A stretch of 64,000 nt of DNA from Alisma plantago-aquatica (taxonomy: Eukaryota > Streptophyta > Magnoliopsida > Alismatales > Alismataceae), in NCBI GenBank assembly GCA_963693085.1, contig OY856413.1:538178879-538242878 (forward strand), given 5' to 3'. Of the stretch, positions 11,081 through 22,772 are shown piece by piece. Below the pieces are notes generated by a model, which searched no databases, was not told the origin of the DNA, and was given only the letters and a program-made list of their open reading frames with translations. Position numbers and translations under genes: made by a program. The number at the start of each line of letters is the position of its first letter. Position 1 is the first letter of the stretch.

Positions 11081-12214
11081 TTGTCCAGTCAGTGGAAGAG
11101 TTTGGAGGAGCTTGTGGAATGGACACCACAACCGTTAGAGGAACGAGTTCGGTTGGATAATATCCAGATTCAATCTGAGTTGTTGAGTGAGATCATAACT
11201 GCACAGTTGTCCAGTGGAGAGCTAGACAAGATGAAAGGTTTAATGATGAAGCCACAAACTCATCTATCCGTGGGAGTAGACGGAGGAATCAGGTTTGAGA
11301 GTCGCATATGGGTTCCAGAGGATTCATCAATAAAGGAACATATCTTGCAAGAGGCTCATGGATCCAAGTACACAGTGCACCTAGGAACTACTAAGATGTA
11401 CAAGGACCTACAACGGTTTTTCTGGTGGCCAGGAATGAAGAAAGACATTGCGTCATGGGTGGCCAGTTGTCTTACGTGCCAAATGGTGAAGGCTGAACAC
11501 CAACGACCCAGTGGACTTTTACAGTCAATAGAGATTCCCGAATGGAAATGGGAGCATATCACCATGGATTTTGTGGTGGGTCTACCCCATACCAAGAGAG
11601 GTCATGATGCGATATGGGTCGTGGTAGATCGTCTTACCAAGTCAGCACACTTCCTTGCCTTGAAGACCAATGCTAAGGTGACAGACCTAGCTGAGCTGTA
11701 TATCAGAGAAATAGTACGTTTGCATGGTGTACCAGGATCGATCATCTCAGATAGAGACCCAAAGTTCACTTCCAAGTTGTGGAAGCAAGTTCAAGAGGAA
11801 CTTGGTACAAAGTTAAAGTTTAGTACCGCTTATCACCCCCAGACAGACGGTCAGTCAGAAAGGACGATCCAGACATTAGAAGATATGTTGAGAGCTTGTG
11901 TGCTCGATTGGGGTGGCTCATGGGAGAAATACTTACCGTTAGCAGAGTTCGCCTACAACAACATCTACCAAGCCAATATCGGGATGCCTCCGTATGAAGC
12001 TTTGTACGGGAGACCGTGTCAGTCACCACTTCACTGGGATGATGTGGGTGAGAGGACCTTGTTGAGGTCAGATGAGCTCCAAGTGTATGCTGATAAAGTG
12101 GCTTTGATCAAGCAAAGGCTAAAGAGAGCCCAGGATCAACAAAAGTCGTATGCTGATGCAAAGCTGACTGATGTGCATTTCACTGTGGGAGATCATGTGT
12201 TTTTGAAAATCTGA
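11081..12214 (+). pseudogene. element B integrase
   Basis: Open frame of 377 aa. The N-terminal HHCC zinc motif (HILQEAHGS to HLGTTKMYK, then CLTCQMVK) is followed by the catalytic core. The D,D,E residues are seen in HITMDFVVGLP, ISDRDPKFTS and DGQSERTIQT. The C-terminal GPY-like extension begins with FTVGDHVFLKI and is cut by TGA at 12,212. It would insert the cDNA into chromatin; the catalytic core itself looks complete in this copy. Confidence 0.92.
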
Positions 12215-12598
12215 CCGCTCCGAGCTATAGCTAAGAACAGAGGAAAGCTGAGTCCCCGATACGTGGGTCCGTTTGAGGTATTGGAACAGATTGGTGAAGC
12301 TGCATACCATTTGGCATTACCCCCTCAGTATAGCATGATGCATGATGTGTTTCACGTGTCTAACCTGAAGTGATATGTGCAAGATCTGAGCCATGTGCTG
12401 AGCATTGAACCTATTGAGCTTCAAGGGAAGCTGACTTATCCTGAGTCACCTTTACGGATTCTAGATACGAAGGTGAAAGAGCTCAGATGCAAGAATATAG
12501 AGATGGTGAAGGTTCTTTGGAAGCACCATGGAGAGGATGAGGCCACATGGGAGCTGAAGGCAGACATGGAGAAAGCATACCCTGAATTGTTTGTTTGA
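12215..12598 (+). pseudogene. element B integrase tail with chromodomain
   Basis: After the TGA at 12,212 the same frame reads [16 protein letters not shown] (GPY/F module) and VFHVSNLK, then TGA at 12,371. The last 73 aa (12,377-12,598) contain a chromodomain: ILDTKVKELRCK, then VKVLWKHHGEDEATWE and YPELF. In chromoviruses this domain targets integration to heterochromatin through modified histones, which fits the surroundings. Confidence 0.9.
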
Positions 12599-12628
12599 TT
12601 GTTTGAATTTTGAGGACAAAATTCCTTT

Positions 12629-12641
12629 AAGGAGGGGAGGA
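12629..12641 (+). promoter_or_regulatory. polypurine tract of element B
   Basis: AAGGAGGGGAGGA immediately precedes the 3' LTR, where plus-strand DNA priming occurs. Confidence 0.9.
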
Positions 12642-15494
12642 TGTTACAACCTCTTTTTCTGAAAATATAATGTAAATTGTGTTTCTCTTTTAATGAATAA
12701 ATGAGATCCTTTTCTTTGAATTGTGATAGATTTCGTGTGAAATGGATTTGATTGAATGATTGTGGGCTTTGTTAGCCATTAAGCCCAATTGTTAAGAAAA
12801 GGGAATTAAAAAGGAGAAAGGATTGATTAATAAAAGGGAAAATATGAGAAATTGATAATTAAAAGATGATAAAGGAAAATCAATATTTCCCAATATGGGC
12901 CGTGCCTTTGGGTTTCCTTGAGGTGCAAGGGACCCAAAATAATAAGATAATGGCAAAAGGAAAAGGAATATAAATTAATTAATGATTAACTTGGGAGAGA
13001 AGTAATCCTTCTCATCCATTGTAATTTGTTTCCCAAATTTCGTACAATGTTAGATAATGAAAAAACAAACTTTCCTTTAAAATTTTATTTAAAAAGGAGC
13101 AAGGGTTTGGGAGATACGAATTTCCTAAGAAGTTGCTAAAACATGGATTTAATTGGAGTTAAGAAAAGATTTTTCCTTTTTGGTCAAGCGCGGATAACGC
13201 GGACTGTTGGATCTCAATCCAACGGCATGCAGTCATCTTCTAAGTCCCAGTGGGACTGAGACTATGCGAGTTTTCAGAGGATCTTTCCTCTCCAATTTCC
13301 TTGCAAACCAGATCGGATGTGATTTTGCAATAACTCCCATTGCAATCAAGAGTCAAAACCGAAGGGATTCATCCCTGGTTCGACTAAGTTTTGTCGCCAA
13401 TCTGGGAAACGCCTATCTTGGCAGGTTCTTGCCTCGACCCTATATATAGGGGGGTGATCGAAGGCACCAGCATCCCCTTTCACTAGTCCAATCTCGGCGG
13501 AAGTAAGCAAGGGATGCGTTCGTGCCACCGATTGCTTAGTTTGCCTTGACATGCACCCCGCCCTTTTGGCCTAGCCTCGCCAGAGTCCGACAAGCAAGGG
13601 GGGCACTAAGACGCTCTCTCAGCGGGCAATTGGACCTGTAGTCAAGTTTGTACGAGGAAGGCGGAGCTCCCTACATGATCAGCGCGCTCACAGAAGGCTT
13701 GAGTCGTGAAGTCAACGACCGAGTTGACCGCAGAGCTGTTGTGCATCGACACAAGGTGGAAGACGGTGTCCCATGGTCTTTGACCAAAATACCCCTCTCT
13801 CCCTTCAGTCGCGATGAGGTTAGAATCATCTTTTGATTGTTTTGATCGCTAGTTAAGGCACATACATCCGTGGCCATTGGATCCTTAGTGGACCGCGCAG
13901 ACCATGGATCAAACGATCCATGTTTTTCTGGAATTGCTATTAAATTGAATAAAATGAGTTTTCTTATAAAAATCATATCTTGAGCTAGGAAACTCGGATG
14001 CAAAAAGTCAATACATGAAAATGATCATAAAAATATGAGGAACACGTTAAAATTTTTTTGAAAGCCTAAATCTATCTATTTTTTCAAAAGTGTATATTTT
14101 TAATAGAAAAGGGATTAAGTTGTGGTTAGAAACCCTAATTGTTGAAAAAAATGTAGTTAGTCTTGCAATTAGGTTAATTTGAACATGTTTAACCTGATTA
14201 ATGATTAAGATGTTTTTTTAACCTGTTTTGATGATAGAATTACATGTTTAGGGTTTTTAATTCAATATGTTGATTATTATGTTTAAGAACCCTAAATTAG
14301 AGAAAAAGAAAAAGAAATAGCAATATGAAAATTAGGGTTTATATGGTCCAAACCTGATCTTTAGGACCTTAATGGAAAATAGGACAAGATAATTAGGGTT
14401 TGATGGATATTTGATAAAAGTACGGTAAAAGTAATAAAAAGGAAATAAAACCCTAATTATGGTTAAAACCCTAAAAAGGGAAAATAACCTAGGAAACGAT
14501 TAGAATTAATGAGTTATGATGACATGATTAATAATATAGAAATTGAATGCCTTTTTCAGGAATAAATTGTGTGTGTACTTGCTTGATTCCTGATTGATTG
14601 AGTTTTTCTGCATTCAAGTATGCATAACATGTATGTGGTTACGCTTATGACTACCCAAATTAGTTTTCTGGGATTTTGTCGCAGTTTCCATCGTGACTTG
14701 AATTAAACTTTTGGATGTTTTAATTCATGCAAATTCTAATGTGAATATGACTATCACCTAAGAATTATGCCTACTAGCTCAGATCCCAGTCCCCTCTGTA
14801 GCTTAATGGGTTGACCTAGTAAAAGGCTACCAATGGGGTAGGCCCATCAGGTCACTAAATGACTTAGTAAACGACTACCAATGGGGTAGGTCCATCAAGT
14901 CACATTGAGTTAGAGATTGGACTACCTATGAGTAGTGCCATGCGACTCAACCCTAGATATTGATCTACCTGTTCGGTAGGATCATGCGGGGTTTAATGAG
15001 GATCTACCGTGTGAGAGAGGTAGTATCCATGTCCACTGCAGGGACAACACAGAGGAAGGGGATAGGAAGGGATTGAGTAGTACTGCTTAAAATGTGATTT
15101 GAATGTTAAATGATAATTGGTTGTTTACATTGTTAATATAGTTGCACAACTTTTTGTAATCCCCCACATACCAGCTTTATGCTGATCGTGTATTTGTTTG
15201 TCGGCGTTTTAGGTATAACCCTAAAAGAACAAACAGTAAATTGTCACATTGCAAAATAAGAAGTAAAATGCAAGGAGGATTAGATAGAGTAGATTCAAGA
15301 TGTGGATACTTAGAATTTCCAAGTTTTTCAAAGGTAAGAAAAGTTTTAAATTTTTATCAGATTTCAGTTTAGATTAGTAGAATTTCATAATTATCATTGA
15401 TTTTTTGCTGAACCTTTGATCCTGTTAATTGATTAACGACTCTGACCTTCGGGTCTCCCTTAATTGGGGGTTACCAGGGGGCGGGGAAGTTACA
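12642..15494 (+). repeat. element B 3' LTR
   Basis: Copy of 4,479-7,340 with about 3% hand-counted difference in its first 330 bp. Its TATA box CTATATATAG is at 13,440 and its 48-bp tandem pair at 14,813-14,908. Short frames at 13,207-14,003 are LTR noise. Confidence 0.95.
13440..13449 (+). promoter_or_regulatory. TATA box of element B 3' LTR
   Basis: CTATATATAG at the position equivalent to 5,281. It could in principle fire outward into element A and copia D sequence. Confidence 0.65.
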
Positions 15495-15499
15495 ATCTT
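15495..15499. repeat. right target-site duplication of element B (ATCTT)
   Basis: Exact copy of 4,474-4,478. Confidence 0.95.
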
Positions 15500-16176
15500 C
15501 TAGCCCTAGGGCTGAATCCAGGGCACCATGTAGGGTCATGTGGCCTCTTCTTGACAAGGCAAAGCTTAGATCGATTTGAGTCCTTGGAAGAACTTCTCTA
15601 TTCTACATCATTCATAATAAACGTAGACATACTTCTGTAGGACCCTGAACTTCATGGCATATTGGGTCACAGTCATGTCACCCACTTGAGCTAGATTGGC
15701 AAACTCTAGCTCCTTCTTCTCTATCATGGCCTTAGACACATAGTTCTCCAGGAAGGCTTCAAAAAATCCTTCCCATGTAAGTGGAGCTGAATCGGTTGCC
15801 CTTGAGTTGAGGAAGTTTTCTCACTATATAAGGGTTGATCCTTTTAGCAAGTGGGTTGCACAGTGAACCCTAGAGTGTTGAGGGTAGTTCATATCACAAA
15901 AACAATGATCCGTGCCTCTAATCCACTCCTCAACTTTGGTGACTACATCACTTTCTCCTTCACTAGAGAATGATTCGGGCCTGATCTTCATGAAGTTCAC
16001 TAAAGTCAGCTCGTGGTGTCTGGGTTGATTGTGTCCTTGTGCTAGGGCATTGATGAGTGCTTATATATGATCTTCTATGGTGGACTTAGGGTTTCTTTCA
16101 CGTTCACTCACTTCAAAAAATGAACTAGCACCATCATCCATCTTATTCTTTCCTTTATCGACTCTCGTATGGGCCA
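15500..16176 (-). pseudogene. element A gag, N-terminal part
   Basis: Minus-strand reading from ATG at 16,176 gives MAHTRVDKGKNKMDDG, then a capsid-type domain LTLVNFMKIRPESFSSEG, VEEWIRGTDHCF, a core HCATHLLKGSTLI followed by two consecutive stops exactly where gypsy gags have WW, then WEGFFEAFLENYVS and DMTVTQYAMKFRVLQK. The WW-to-TAG,TGA change is explained by G-to-A transitions. A further stop occurs near residue 40. The gene continues at 4,478-4,148 once element B is excluded. Confidence 0.8.
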
Positions 16177-16250
16177 TCTGATAGAGGTCACATATGCCTA
16201 GGGTTAGAACATATGAATCAAATTAGTGTCTGGTGGCCATCTACTTATTT

Positions 16251-16263
16251 GGCATTGATACCA
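16251..16263 (-). promoter_or_regulatory. primer-binding site of element A, tRNA-Met type
   Basis: On the minus strand TGGTATCAATGCC starts a few bases after the 5' LTR. It matches the iMet primer site with a mismatch in its 3' half. It fixes the orientation of A. Confidence 0.75.
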
Positions 16264-16266
16264 TAT

Positions 16267-19200
16267 TGTAACACCCCACCTTTGAATATGCAATATAACT
16301 TAGCGGAAGAATTTATCTTGAAGGGGGAATGTCACACTAAGGTAATCATTGTAGATAAATAAATAAATCACCATTAAGATTCATACATTGTTCTTTGAAT
16401 AGGAAAAATTATAACTAAATTCTTTATCAAGTCTAAGATTCTAACATTTCTATACACGGAAAATCAATCATGAAAGTAAAGATTCTAGATAACATGATCA
16501 CCTAGTGTAGATGGCACCCTACCAGATGGCACTTGAAGGTCTTCAATTCGTTTACTTGCTTCTCTTTAGTACTTATTTTCTCCAACTTCTAGGGACATCG
16601 CATCCCCGTCCATGCAAAGGAGAAATAAAAAATTCAATAAATGGTACCGACACTTTATAACATAAACAAAATAAATATACTTGACATGTAAGAAAAGTTG
16701 ACATGAGTTAACTATAAGCATTTTTAAATAATTAATAAGATGAAGAATTGAACAGTAGATACATGCATCTCTCTATGATGCCCACTTAAGAGAACATGAT
16801 TGCTAGGAAATCCCTTGACAACCTCTTGAGGTCCATAATTCAAGAGCATATAAGAACTGATTCAATTCCAATTATCTTAATCATTAACATGATCTTTGAA
16901 CTTTAACATGTTGGGATTTCTCCTTCTTGAAACTTGAACTTTAATTATATGAATCATTAACAATAATCTCTAATCTTAATGAACATTGTAACCATAGGAC
17001 ATAACAATTATGAATCAATTGATAAAATGAAGATGATTAAATCATTGAACTTGAAATCATAATATATATTTTATACCTATCATGCAAGAAACCATAAATA
17101 TTTGTGTTTGATAGCATGACCAATTTACCTTGGATCAAAGTAGATACTAAGTTGATCTCTATGATCTTGAGTCAAGTCATAAATCTCCTGAAATTAATAC
17201 ACGATTCCTATTAATTACCACTTTCATTAACATCTAAAACCCTAAGTTTTTCTTTAGGAAAACATGGTCTTATTGTACTGAATTAGGGTTAGGGTTACTA
17301 ATTAGGTCATTCCATTTGGAAAATCTCGATTTAATATTATTAAATTAATTATCATATTACTCAAAATAAGGTTTTAGGGTCCTTATGAAAACATCAGAAT
17401 AGACATGCTAAATAGGGTTTGAAAACCTAAAAATAGATTCCTTGTCGAAAATCCTTTTCAATGTGTATTTCTACATATTTTTCTAATTAGTAGATAATTT
17501 GTTATGAATTTTATAGTGTTGACCGATCAGAATCCAGGAAACCATGTGTGAAACTAATTTAAATGAAAACAAAATCGAGTTAAATTAAGCTGAGATGACC
17601 AAAAAACCCATAGCAAGCGTTACATTTAACTAAACGTACGGGGGTAGAGTTTTCATTTTGACCAATTGAACCTTGCAGTTTGATAAACAAAACATGTGTC
17701 AAATCCCACAAATGATCTTGTGGGTCTAATAACTCAATCAAGCCACCAAGGGAAACAAGGTAAAATTGGAACCTTGGATCTTCATCTATGATCCATGGCA
17801 AAGAGCTCCATTAGGGATCCACATCTGTGAGTCAAACCGATCATAAGATGCATGACACTTCATGTGTATTTGTCAAGCACAGATGAACTCCATAAGCCTT
17901 GTCTTGGATCCCTAGGTGGTTAGGAGCTCAAGAAAGCTCCATCGGAGGGGAAGGACATGGGAAAGTCTTGGAGAACCAAAACAAAGAAAATCTGGTAGTA
18001 GTGCGCCAACAAAGATCAGCTATGAAATTTTGGAGGCATGGAGAGTTCAAAGAAGAAGTTTCCAGGGTTAGAGGAGCACTTGTGGAGCCCTAACAGCGAA
18101 CATCAGAAAGGATAAAAAAAAATAGCCTATAGGGCAGGACGTTCGGACGACCTGCATGGCAAACCAACGATACAGATACAAAGGAGGGGTGTCGTAGATG
18201 CTCATTGAGATCGTACTTTGGTCGAGGTGGTTGGAGCGTGGAACATTGAATTGTCATCGCCGGAGATGTACTTTTAGTAGGTCTAGGGGATTTAGAGAAC
18301 TAGCGATGAAATCAACTAAGTAGGAGTGAAGGGCGAACTCCAAAGATTGTTTTCAATCCAATATATAGGTGTGAGGTGGCCCATGACATGTTCTGTAACT
18401 TGGGGTTACAAGAGAATTAATACCTAATTTGGGTGTTTCATCAACACATTGATACGATAGGTGAGTTATGGCTCATTCGAAGTGGGGGAGTGAGGAAATT
18501 TCTATGGATAAGGAATCTCATGAAACAGATGTGAGGGGAGGGAGAATGAAGTCGTTGATTGAAGAAACTATGAAACAACTTCTATTCACAAGAAACACAG
18601 AGGTAGATAATGAGTGATTAGCCATTAGATCATGAATGTGTTGAATCTGAGTCGTCAGATGGTGGACAAAAGAGAAAAATAAAATGATGTAATGTGTGAC
18701 AGGAAAATAATGTGGGACTATAGGGAAAATTGGTGCATGAAATGATTTTGTAATCAATTTAATCAAACTATATGGGAAATTGGTTAACTAATTTGAAGGG
18801 TTAAATATGGTCTAAATTTGACCAAATTTAGATTGCAAACCTAATAAGGAGTCTAAATTCTTCCTATGCACTTACATTTACATTTTGTCCTTTGTATGCC
18901 CATTAATACAATAAAAGTCATTATCTTGAATTATGTACATACAAATTGAAATAATGTGTAAATCCATTCATAACTGTTGTCGTTGACTTCAAAATGAGAT
19001 GATTGATGAATATTCCTTTTCAAGATTTAAGTTTCATCCCTTCTTATGATTTTATGGGAATATTATTTTGGAGGAGACAGAAAGGGGAACTACTATCTAT
19101 CAATTTGAGTTAATTAAATCATATAATGCATATTTGAAAGAGAAAATATATTTTAGTCTCATTTTAAGTTTTCTTATTTTATTTTCGAATAAGAAATACC

Positions 19201-19297
19201 AAATTTATGGTCTTTTTACATTAAAACCCTCAACTATTGTTATTTAGGAAAACCGCATTATAAGGTTTAAATTATATTTGGAAATTAGGGTATGACA
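16267..19297 (-). repeat. element A 5' LTR (right)
   Basis: Direct repeat of 927-3,982 (TGTAACACCCCACC to TATGACA on the plus strand). The minus-strand TATA-like TATATATT is near 18,360. Open frames at 17,580-18,766 are not conserved between the two LTRs. Confidence 0.85.
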
Positions 19298-20577
19298 ACT
19301 ACAAATCTTGTCTTGTAGCTCATGGTTTTCAGCAGAATCATGGTCATGATAACAATAAGGCTTTTGATCTTGTGGATCACATGACCATAGTTCAGGGTCT
19401 TCTTGTTGTGTACTCTATTAGGGAGTGGTCTACCTCTTAGGTTATTGTTAAAAATGCCTTTATGAATGATGAGTTGCATGAGGAGTGCATCCATACACCA
19501 CTGGGATAATCTATTCTTAAGGGTATAGTTTGTCACATATGTCACTCTCTTTATGGACTTAAGCATAGAGTATGGTTTGAGCACTTCTCCTTCTTCCTGC
19601 TCTTTTTTTCCACATTTCACCTCATAGTTGAACACTTCTCCTTCTTTATTTTGATGATATTATGATTATCGGTCATGATTATTAGTACATTTATTTTTTG
19701 TAGGAGATGCTTAGTGAGAATTTTCTTATGTCAGATCTGGGTCATCTTTTCTACTTCCTTGGGATTGAGGTTTCTTCTACACCAGAGGGCTTCTTATTGT
19801 TTCAAGAGAAGTACATCTGAGATCTTCATGATAGATCTTCTCTCACTAACCAACACACTGTTGAGACTCCTTTAGAGCTTAATGTTCACCTTCTACCCAT
19901 TGATAGTGAGCCTCTTGTAGATCCCACTCACTACAATCATCTAGTTGAGAGTCTAGTCTAGGTTGGTGACACTCATCCTAACATTTCTTATCTAGTGCAT
20001 ATCCTAGGTCAGTTTATTTTTGGTCCCACTTAGCTCCACTATATTCACCTTTTTTATGTTCTAGTTATCTTTGTGGGAATATCACTCATCGTCTTTTCTT
20101 CATGTGCTCCAACTCTTTTTAGCTGCAAGCCTACTCTAACATAATGTGGGCTAGCGATCCCTATGATCATTGGTCTCTTTTCTACCTATTGTCTTTTTAT
20201 GGGAGGTTCTCTCATCACTTGGAAGACTAAGAAGCAGACAAGAGTTTCAAATTTGAGTGCAGAGAATGAGTTGTGAGCTATGGCTCTATTGATAGCAGAG
20301 GTTAGTTGTCTAAGGTGGTTACTTTAGGATTTTGGTGTATCTATTTTAGCATCAACTCCTCTTTTGTCAAAAAATAATGTGCTATTAGCATAGCTCGAGA
20401 CCCAACAAACCATGAACTCATTAATCATATTGGTGTTGATGCTCCATACATGTGTTCACAGGTGCATGATTAAGTATTACTTATCAATATGAGCCTTTAG
20501 AGGTTTAGTGATGTGGTTTTTACTACACTAACAAATTCACTTAGGGGTGAAATCTATAAGTTTTTACCAAAACCTTA
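19298..20577 (+). pseudogene. Ty1/copia RT and RNase H remnant (copia D, right half)
   Basis: Reading resumes with YKSCLVAHGFQQ (copia YKARLVARGF), then VIVKNAFMND, CHSLYGLKH, a frame-broken YVDD region near 19,640-19,700, DLGHLFYFLGIEVSST, ETPLELNVHL and ISYLVHILGQF. RNase H follows: GGSLITWKTKKQTRVS, SAENEL, LRWLL and HIGVDA. Many stops and shifts and a partly duplicated stretch at about 19,580-19,640 show long decay. It continues the integrase half at 2-926. The end is taken at the LTR of element E; the last readable part is FTTLTNSLRGEIYKF near 20,510-20,560. Confidence 0.85.
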
Positions 20578-22381
20578 TGCAACAGTACCTACCGAAAGCA
20601 GACGAGTCTTATCGCAGTATAGTTAAGGATCAAATCCAAAGGGACAACATTTTTAATAATCTTGCTAGTCGTGTCTAGTTGAATCAAGACTAATATTAGA
20701 ACAATGAGTTTATTTGGATGTATTTAAACTAATTGCAAGGAAAGTAAAAGAGCAGGATTGAAAACGAGTTTAGATTAATGATGGGAATCACTAGGGTGGA
20801 ATCGGGTTTCACCACCACAACACATGCAAACACATCTAGGCAAGATACAAATATCCAAATGGAGTTGAAAACAATCTGTTAGGAAATAGAGTTTGTGTAA
20901 GAATCTCCATGGGCTCGATGTCTCGTTACCCACAGGTCACACACTTACTACTCTGGAGATATACCTTCAGAAGTTCTCGTTTGGGCATCAACCATGTTAA
21001 TCAATATTCAAATCCTAAGTATTGAAGTTCTCACAACAAAGGAATATAATAGATCATGCAAGGTAGGTGATCAATCCACAAAACATGCATTAAATTATTA
21101 ACAACGAAATAGAATGTTATATACAAGCCATGGAATGTGATAAGATGAACATATAAGAACGGGCAGCGGGGCTAGTCCCCACACCCTAGCAAAATGGACT
21201 ACTCGCTCCTCATGATAGAAATAAAAAGAATAAGAGAGAGGGAGGATTCTACCATGGTCATGGTGAAGAAGATGGTTGTGGTTCGATGGAGAAACGGTCT
21301 TCTACATGATGGCGGCGTGCATCTGGATGAGGAGGGGAATAACACCAAGACAGATGAGGATGATCTTCTCTCGATCTTCCTTCTCTTCTCATGCTCTTGC
21401 TTGTAGAGATGGAGTGATAGATGGCTGGTGGATGAAGGTGCTACAGATCTGCAATCCCACCACTTTCAGGTCTAGGAAGCAGATCTTGATGGAGAGGAGA
21501 TGGCAGAGTACCAAGGACACCACAGAGGTAGTCTTTGGCAGAAGAAATTGTCTTCCTAGGATGGGCATAGAGGGACATCATGTCGACATGGATGGAGCAG
21601 AAGTAATACCTCAAATGAAGGAGGGGGTCATCTATTTATAGGTGCAGGTCTGTAGAGCACTGACTTAACTGCCGCAGTCGTGGCCTTCGGTATTGGTCAT
21701 GATACTCCTCAGCATGGCCATACTAAGGTGCACCCGACCGTGTCAGGTGTTTTCCACGATCGGCACTTTTGCTGTGGTCAAGGTGCTTGTCGCGGTCATG
21801 TTATTTGCCGCGGTCGAGGTGTTTGCCACACTTACAGAGGTGTATCGATCGTACTAGGATGTCGCGGTCATGGTGGGGTGCCGTTCGTGGTACCTTGGCC
21901 TCGGCCCGACCATGCCAAGGTGGGCCTGGTCATGTTGAGTGTCAGTCGACACTACATCTTGGCCACGGTCGCGATGTTATAATCTTGGCCGTGGTCACGA
22001 CATCCTTCTTCTTGGCCGCAGTTGCAGCATCATGGAACAAATCCACCCCCATGGGGGGTATTGCTATGAGTCGATGGGTCTGCGTTAATGAATCCTCTAA
22101 GTGATGAGGATGCTTTCTGATGAAGGAACTGCCCAGTGAATATAGGGTCCAAATTATCAAAAGTTTCTTGGGCCCGCTTGTGGGACCACCGTCTCCTACA
22201 CTGGTGCACATAGTGCAATGCTTAATCCTGCAATTGAGATGAATGGATTTGATCTAAACTCTAAATAATCATCTAAAACTGAGGAAATTGTATATGAGCA
22301 TATTCAGGGGGTATATGAGAGCTTTCAGTGCTAAACAGTGCCAAAATGGTGACTAAAACTAAGATGAATATGCATTCATCA
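20578..22381 (-). repeat. element E 3' LTR
   Basis: The boundaries come from TG/CA ends and from the repeat of its first ~146 bp at 24,953-25,098. A minus-strand TATA box CTATAAATAG is at about 21,631-21,640. Upstream in U3 (21,690-22,025) lies a GC-rich motif array. Frames at 21,194-22,218 fall entirely in the LTR and are not genes. Confidence 0.75.
21690..22025 (-). repeat. degenerate CGCGGTC motif array in U3 of LTR E
   Basis: About a dozen variants of a short unit seen on the plus strand as GTCGCGGTCATG, TGCCGCGGTCGAGG, TTGGCCACGGTCGCG and TTGGCCGTGGTCACG, spaced about 20-40 bp. It lies immediately upstream (minus strand) of the TATA box. Confidence 0.65.
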
Positions 22382-22425
22382 AAAACTCAAACTTAAACGT
22401 TGCTTTTCCTCGAGTAACACAAAAT
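22382..22425 (-). promoter_or_regulatory. terminal polypurine-type tract of element E
   Basis: On the minus strand CTCGAGGAAAAGCAACG is followed by TTTAAGTTTGAGTTTT and then the LTR TG. This is the position and shape of the GAGGACGAGC...CTAAGCTTGGGG tract of Athila/TAT elements, decayed. Confidence 0.6.
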
Positions 22426-22556
22426 CTAAAATAGTCACCAATTTAATACTTTCAACTCTTGTGATTAGCTCATCTCACATCATGTTTGTTTCTTTACTGC
22501 TGTGTATGGCTGAGCATCTCAACTTCATGAGATCACTGAACACATCTTACAATATA

Positions 22557-22772
22557 TTTGTTCCTGAGTTCATTTCCCAAAAACACTTCCTCTCCACTTT
22601 CTCCAACATCAAGCATGTCTAAGTACTTCATAAGAGTCCACAGATACCCGTTGAACAACAATTGTACATCCAATCTGGCACTGGTATTTTTCAAGACAGT
22701 GGCAAAAAGGAGGCATTCATTGTTCCTGTAGGTGGAAAAGGGAGTGAAGGGGGGTATGGAAGGAAGTCGTAA
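22557..22772 (+). other. unrecognised coding-like fragment, antisense to element E
   Basis: A plus-strand frame with one internal TAA reads VPEFISQKHFLSTFSNIKH, then PQIPVEQQLYIQSGTGIFQD and KKEAFIVPVGGKGSEGGYG. I do not recognise the family. The residue mix looks like real protein. It lies between the two polypurine-like tracts of element E, opposite to the element's sense, so it may be a captured host exon. It could be chance. Confidence 0.3.

Larger units (their letters stand above)
4479..15494 (+). mobile_element. Ty3/gypsy chromovirus B (Tekay-like), complete but decayed
   Basis: The element is 11.0 kb with LTRs 4,479-7,340 and 12,642-15,494 (TGTTACAACC to GTTACA), perfect 5-bp TSD, tRNA-iMet primer site, gag, protease, RT, RNase H, integrase, chromodomain and a purine-rich tract before the 3' LTR, all in canonical order. 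The chromodomain and domain order place it among chromoviruses; the C-terminal chromodomain sequence is most like the Tekay/Del lineage. LTRs differ by about 10 events over the first ~330 bp (about 3%), so insertion is fairly recent. It is inserted into gag of element A in opposite orientation. Pol carries nine in-frame stops plus a frameshift, so this copy cannot transpose by itself. Confidence 0.95.
927..19297 (-). mobile_element. Ty3/gypsy element A, non-autonomous (gag only), minus strand, split by element B
   Basis: Two direct repeats of about 3 kb (927-3,982 and 16,267-19,297) bracket the element. On the minus strand the LTRs run TGTCATACCCC to GGGTGTTACA. A tRNA-Met-type primer site follows the right-hand (5') LTR and a gag gene follows that. 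When element B (4,479-15,494) and its TSD are removed, the internal region is only about 1.26 kb and contains gag but no protease, RT or integrase. The unit without B would be about 7.3 kb. Hand comparison of the first ~265 bp of the two LTRs gives about 35 differences (~13%), so it is old. It sits inside copia D. The structure resembles the TR-GAG class of plant non-autonomous LTR elements; pol would have to be supplied in trans. Confidence 0.85.

Noticed and set aside
9747..12214. Endogenous pararetrovirus as the source of the RT in element B
   Set aside because: Presence of LTRs, TSD, integrase and chromodomain shows a Ty3/gypsy retrotransposon.
19285..19635. 116-aa minus-strand frame
   Set aside because: Antisense to the copia RT reading, which has recognisable motifs on the plus strand.
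21194..22218. Several frames of 60-120 aa, one Arg/His-rich
   Set aside because: They fall in LTR E and arise from its GC-rich motif array and leader; no conserved domain.
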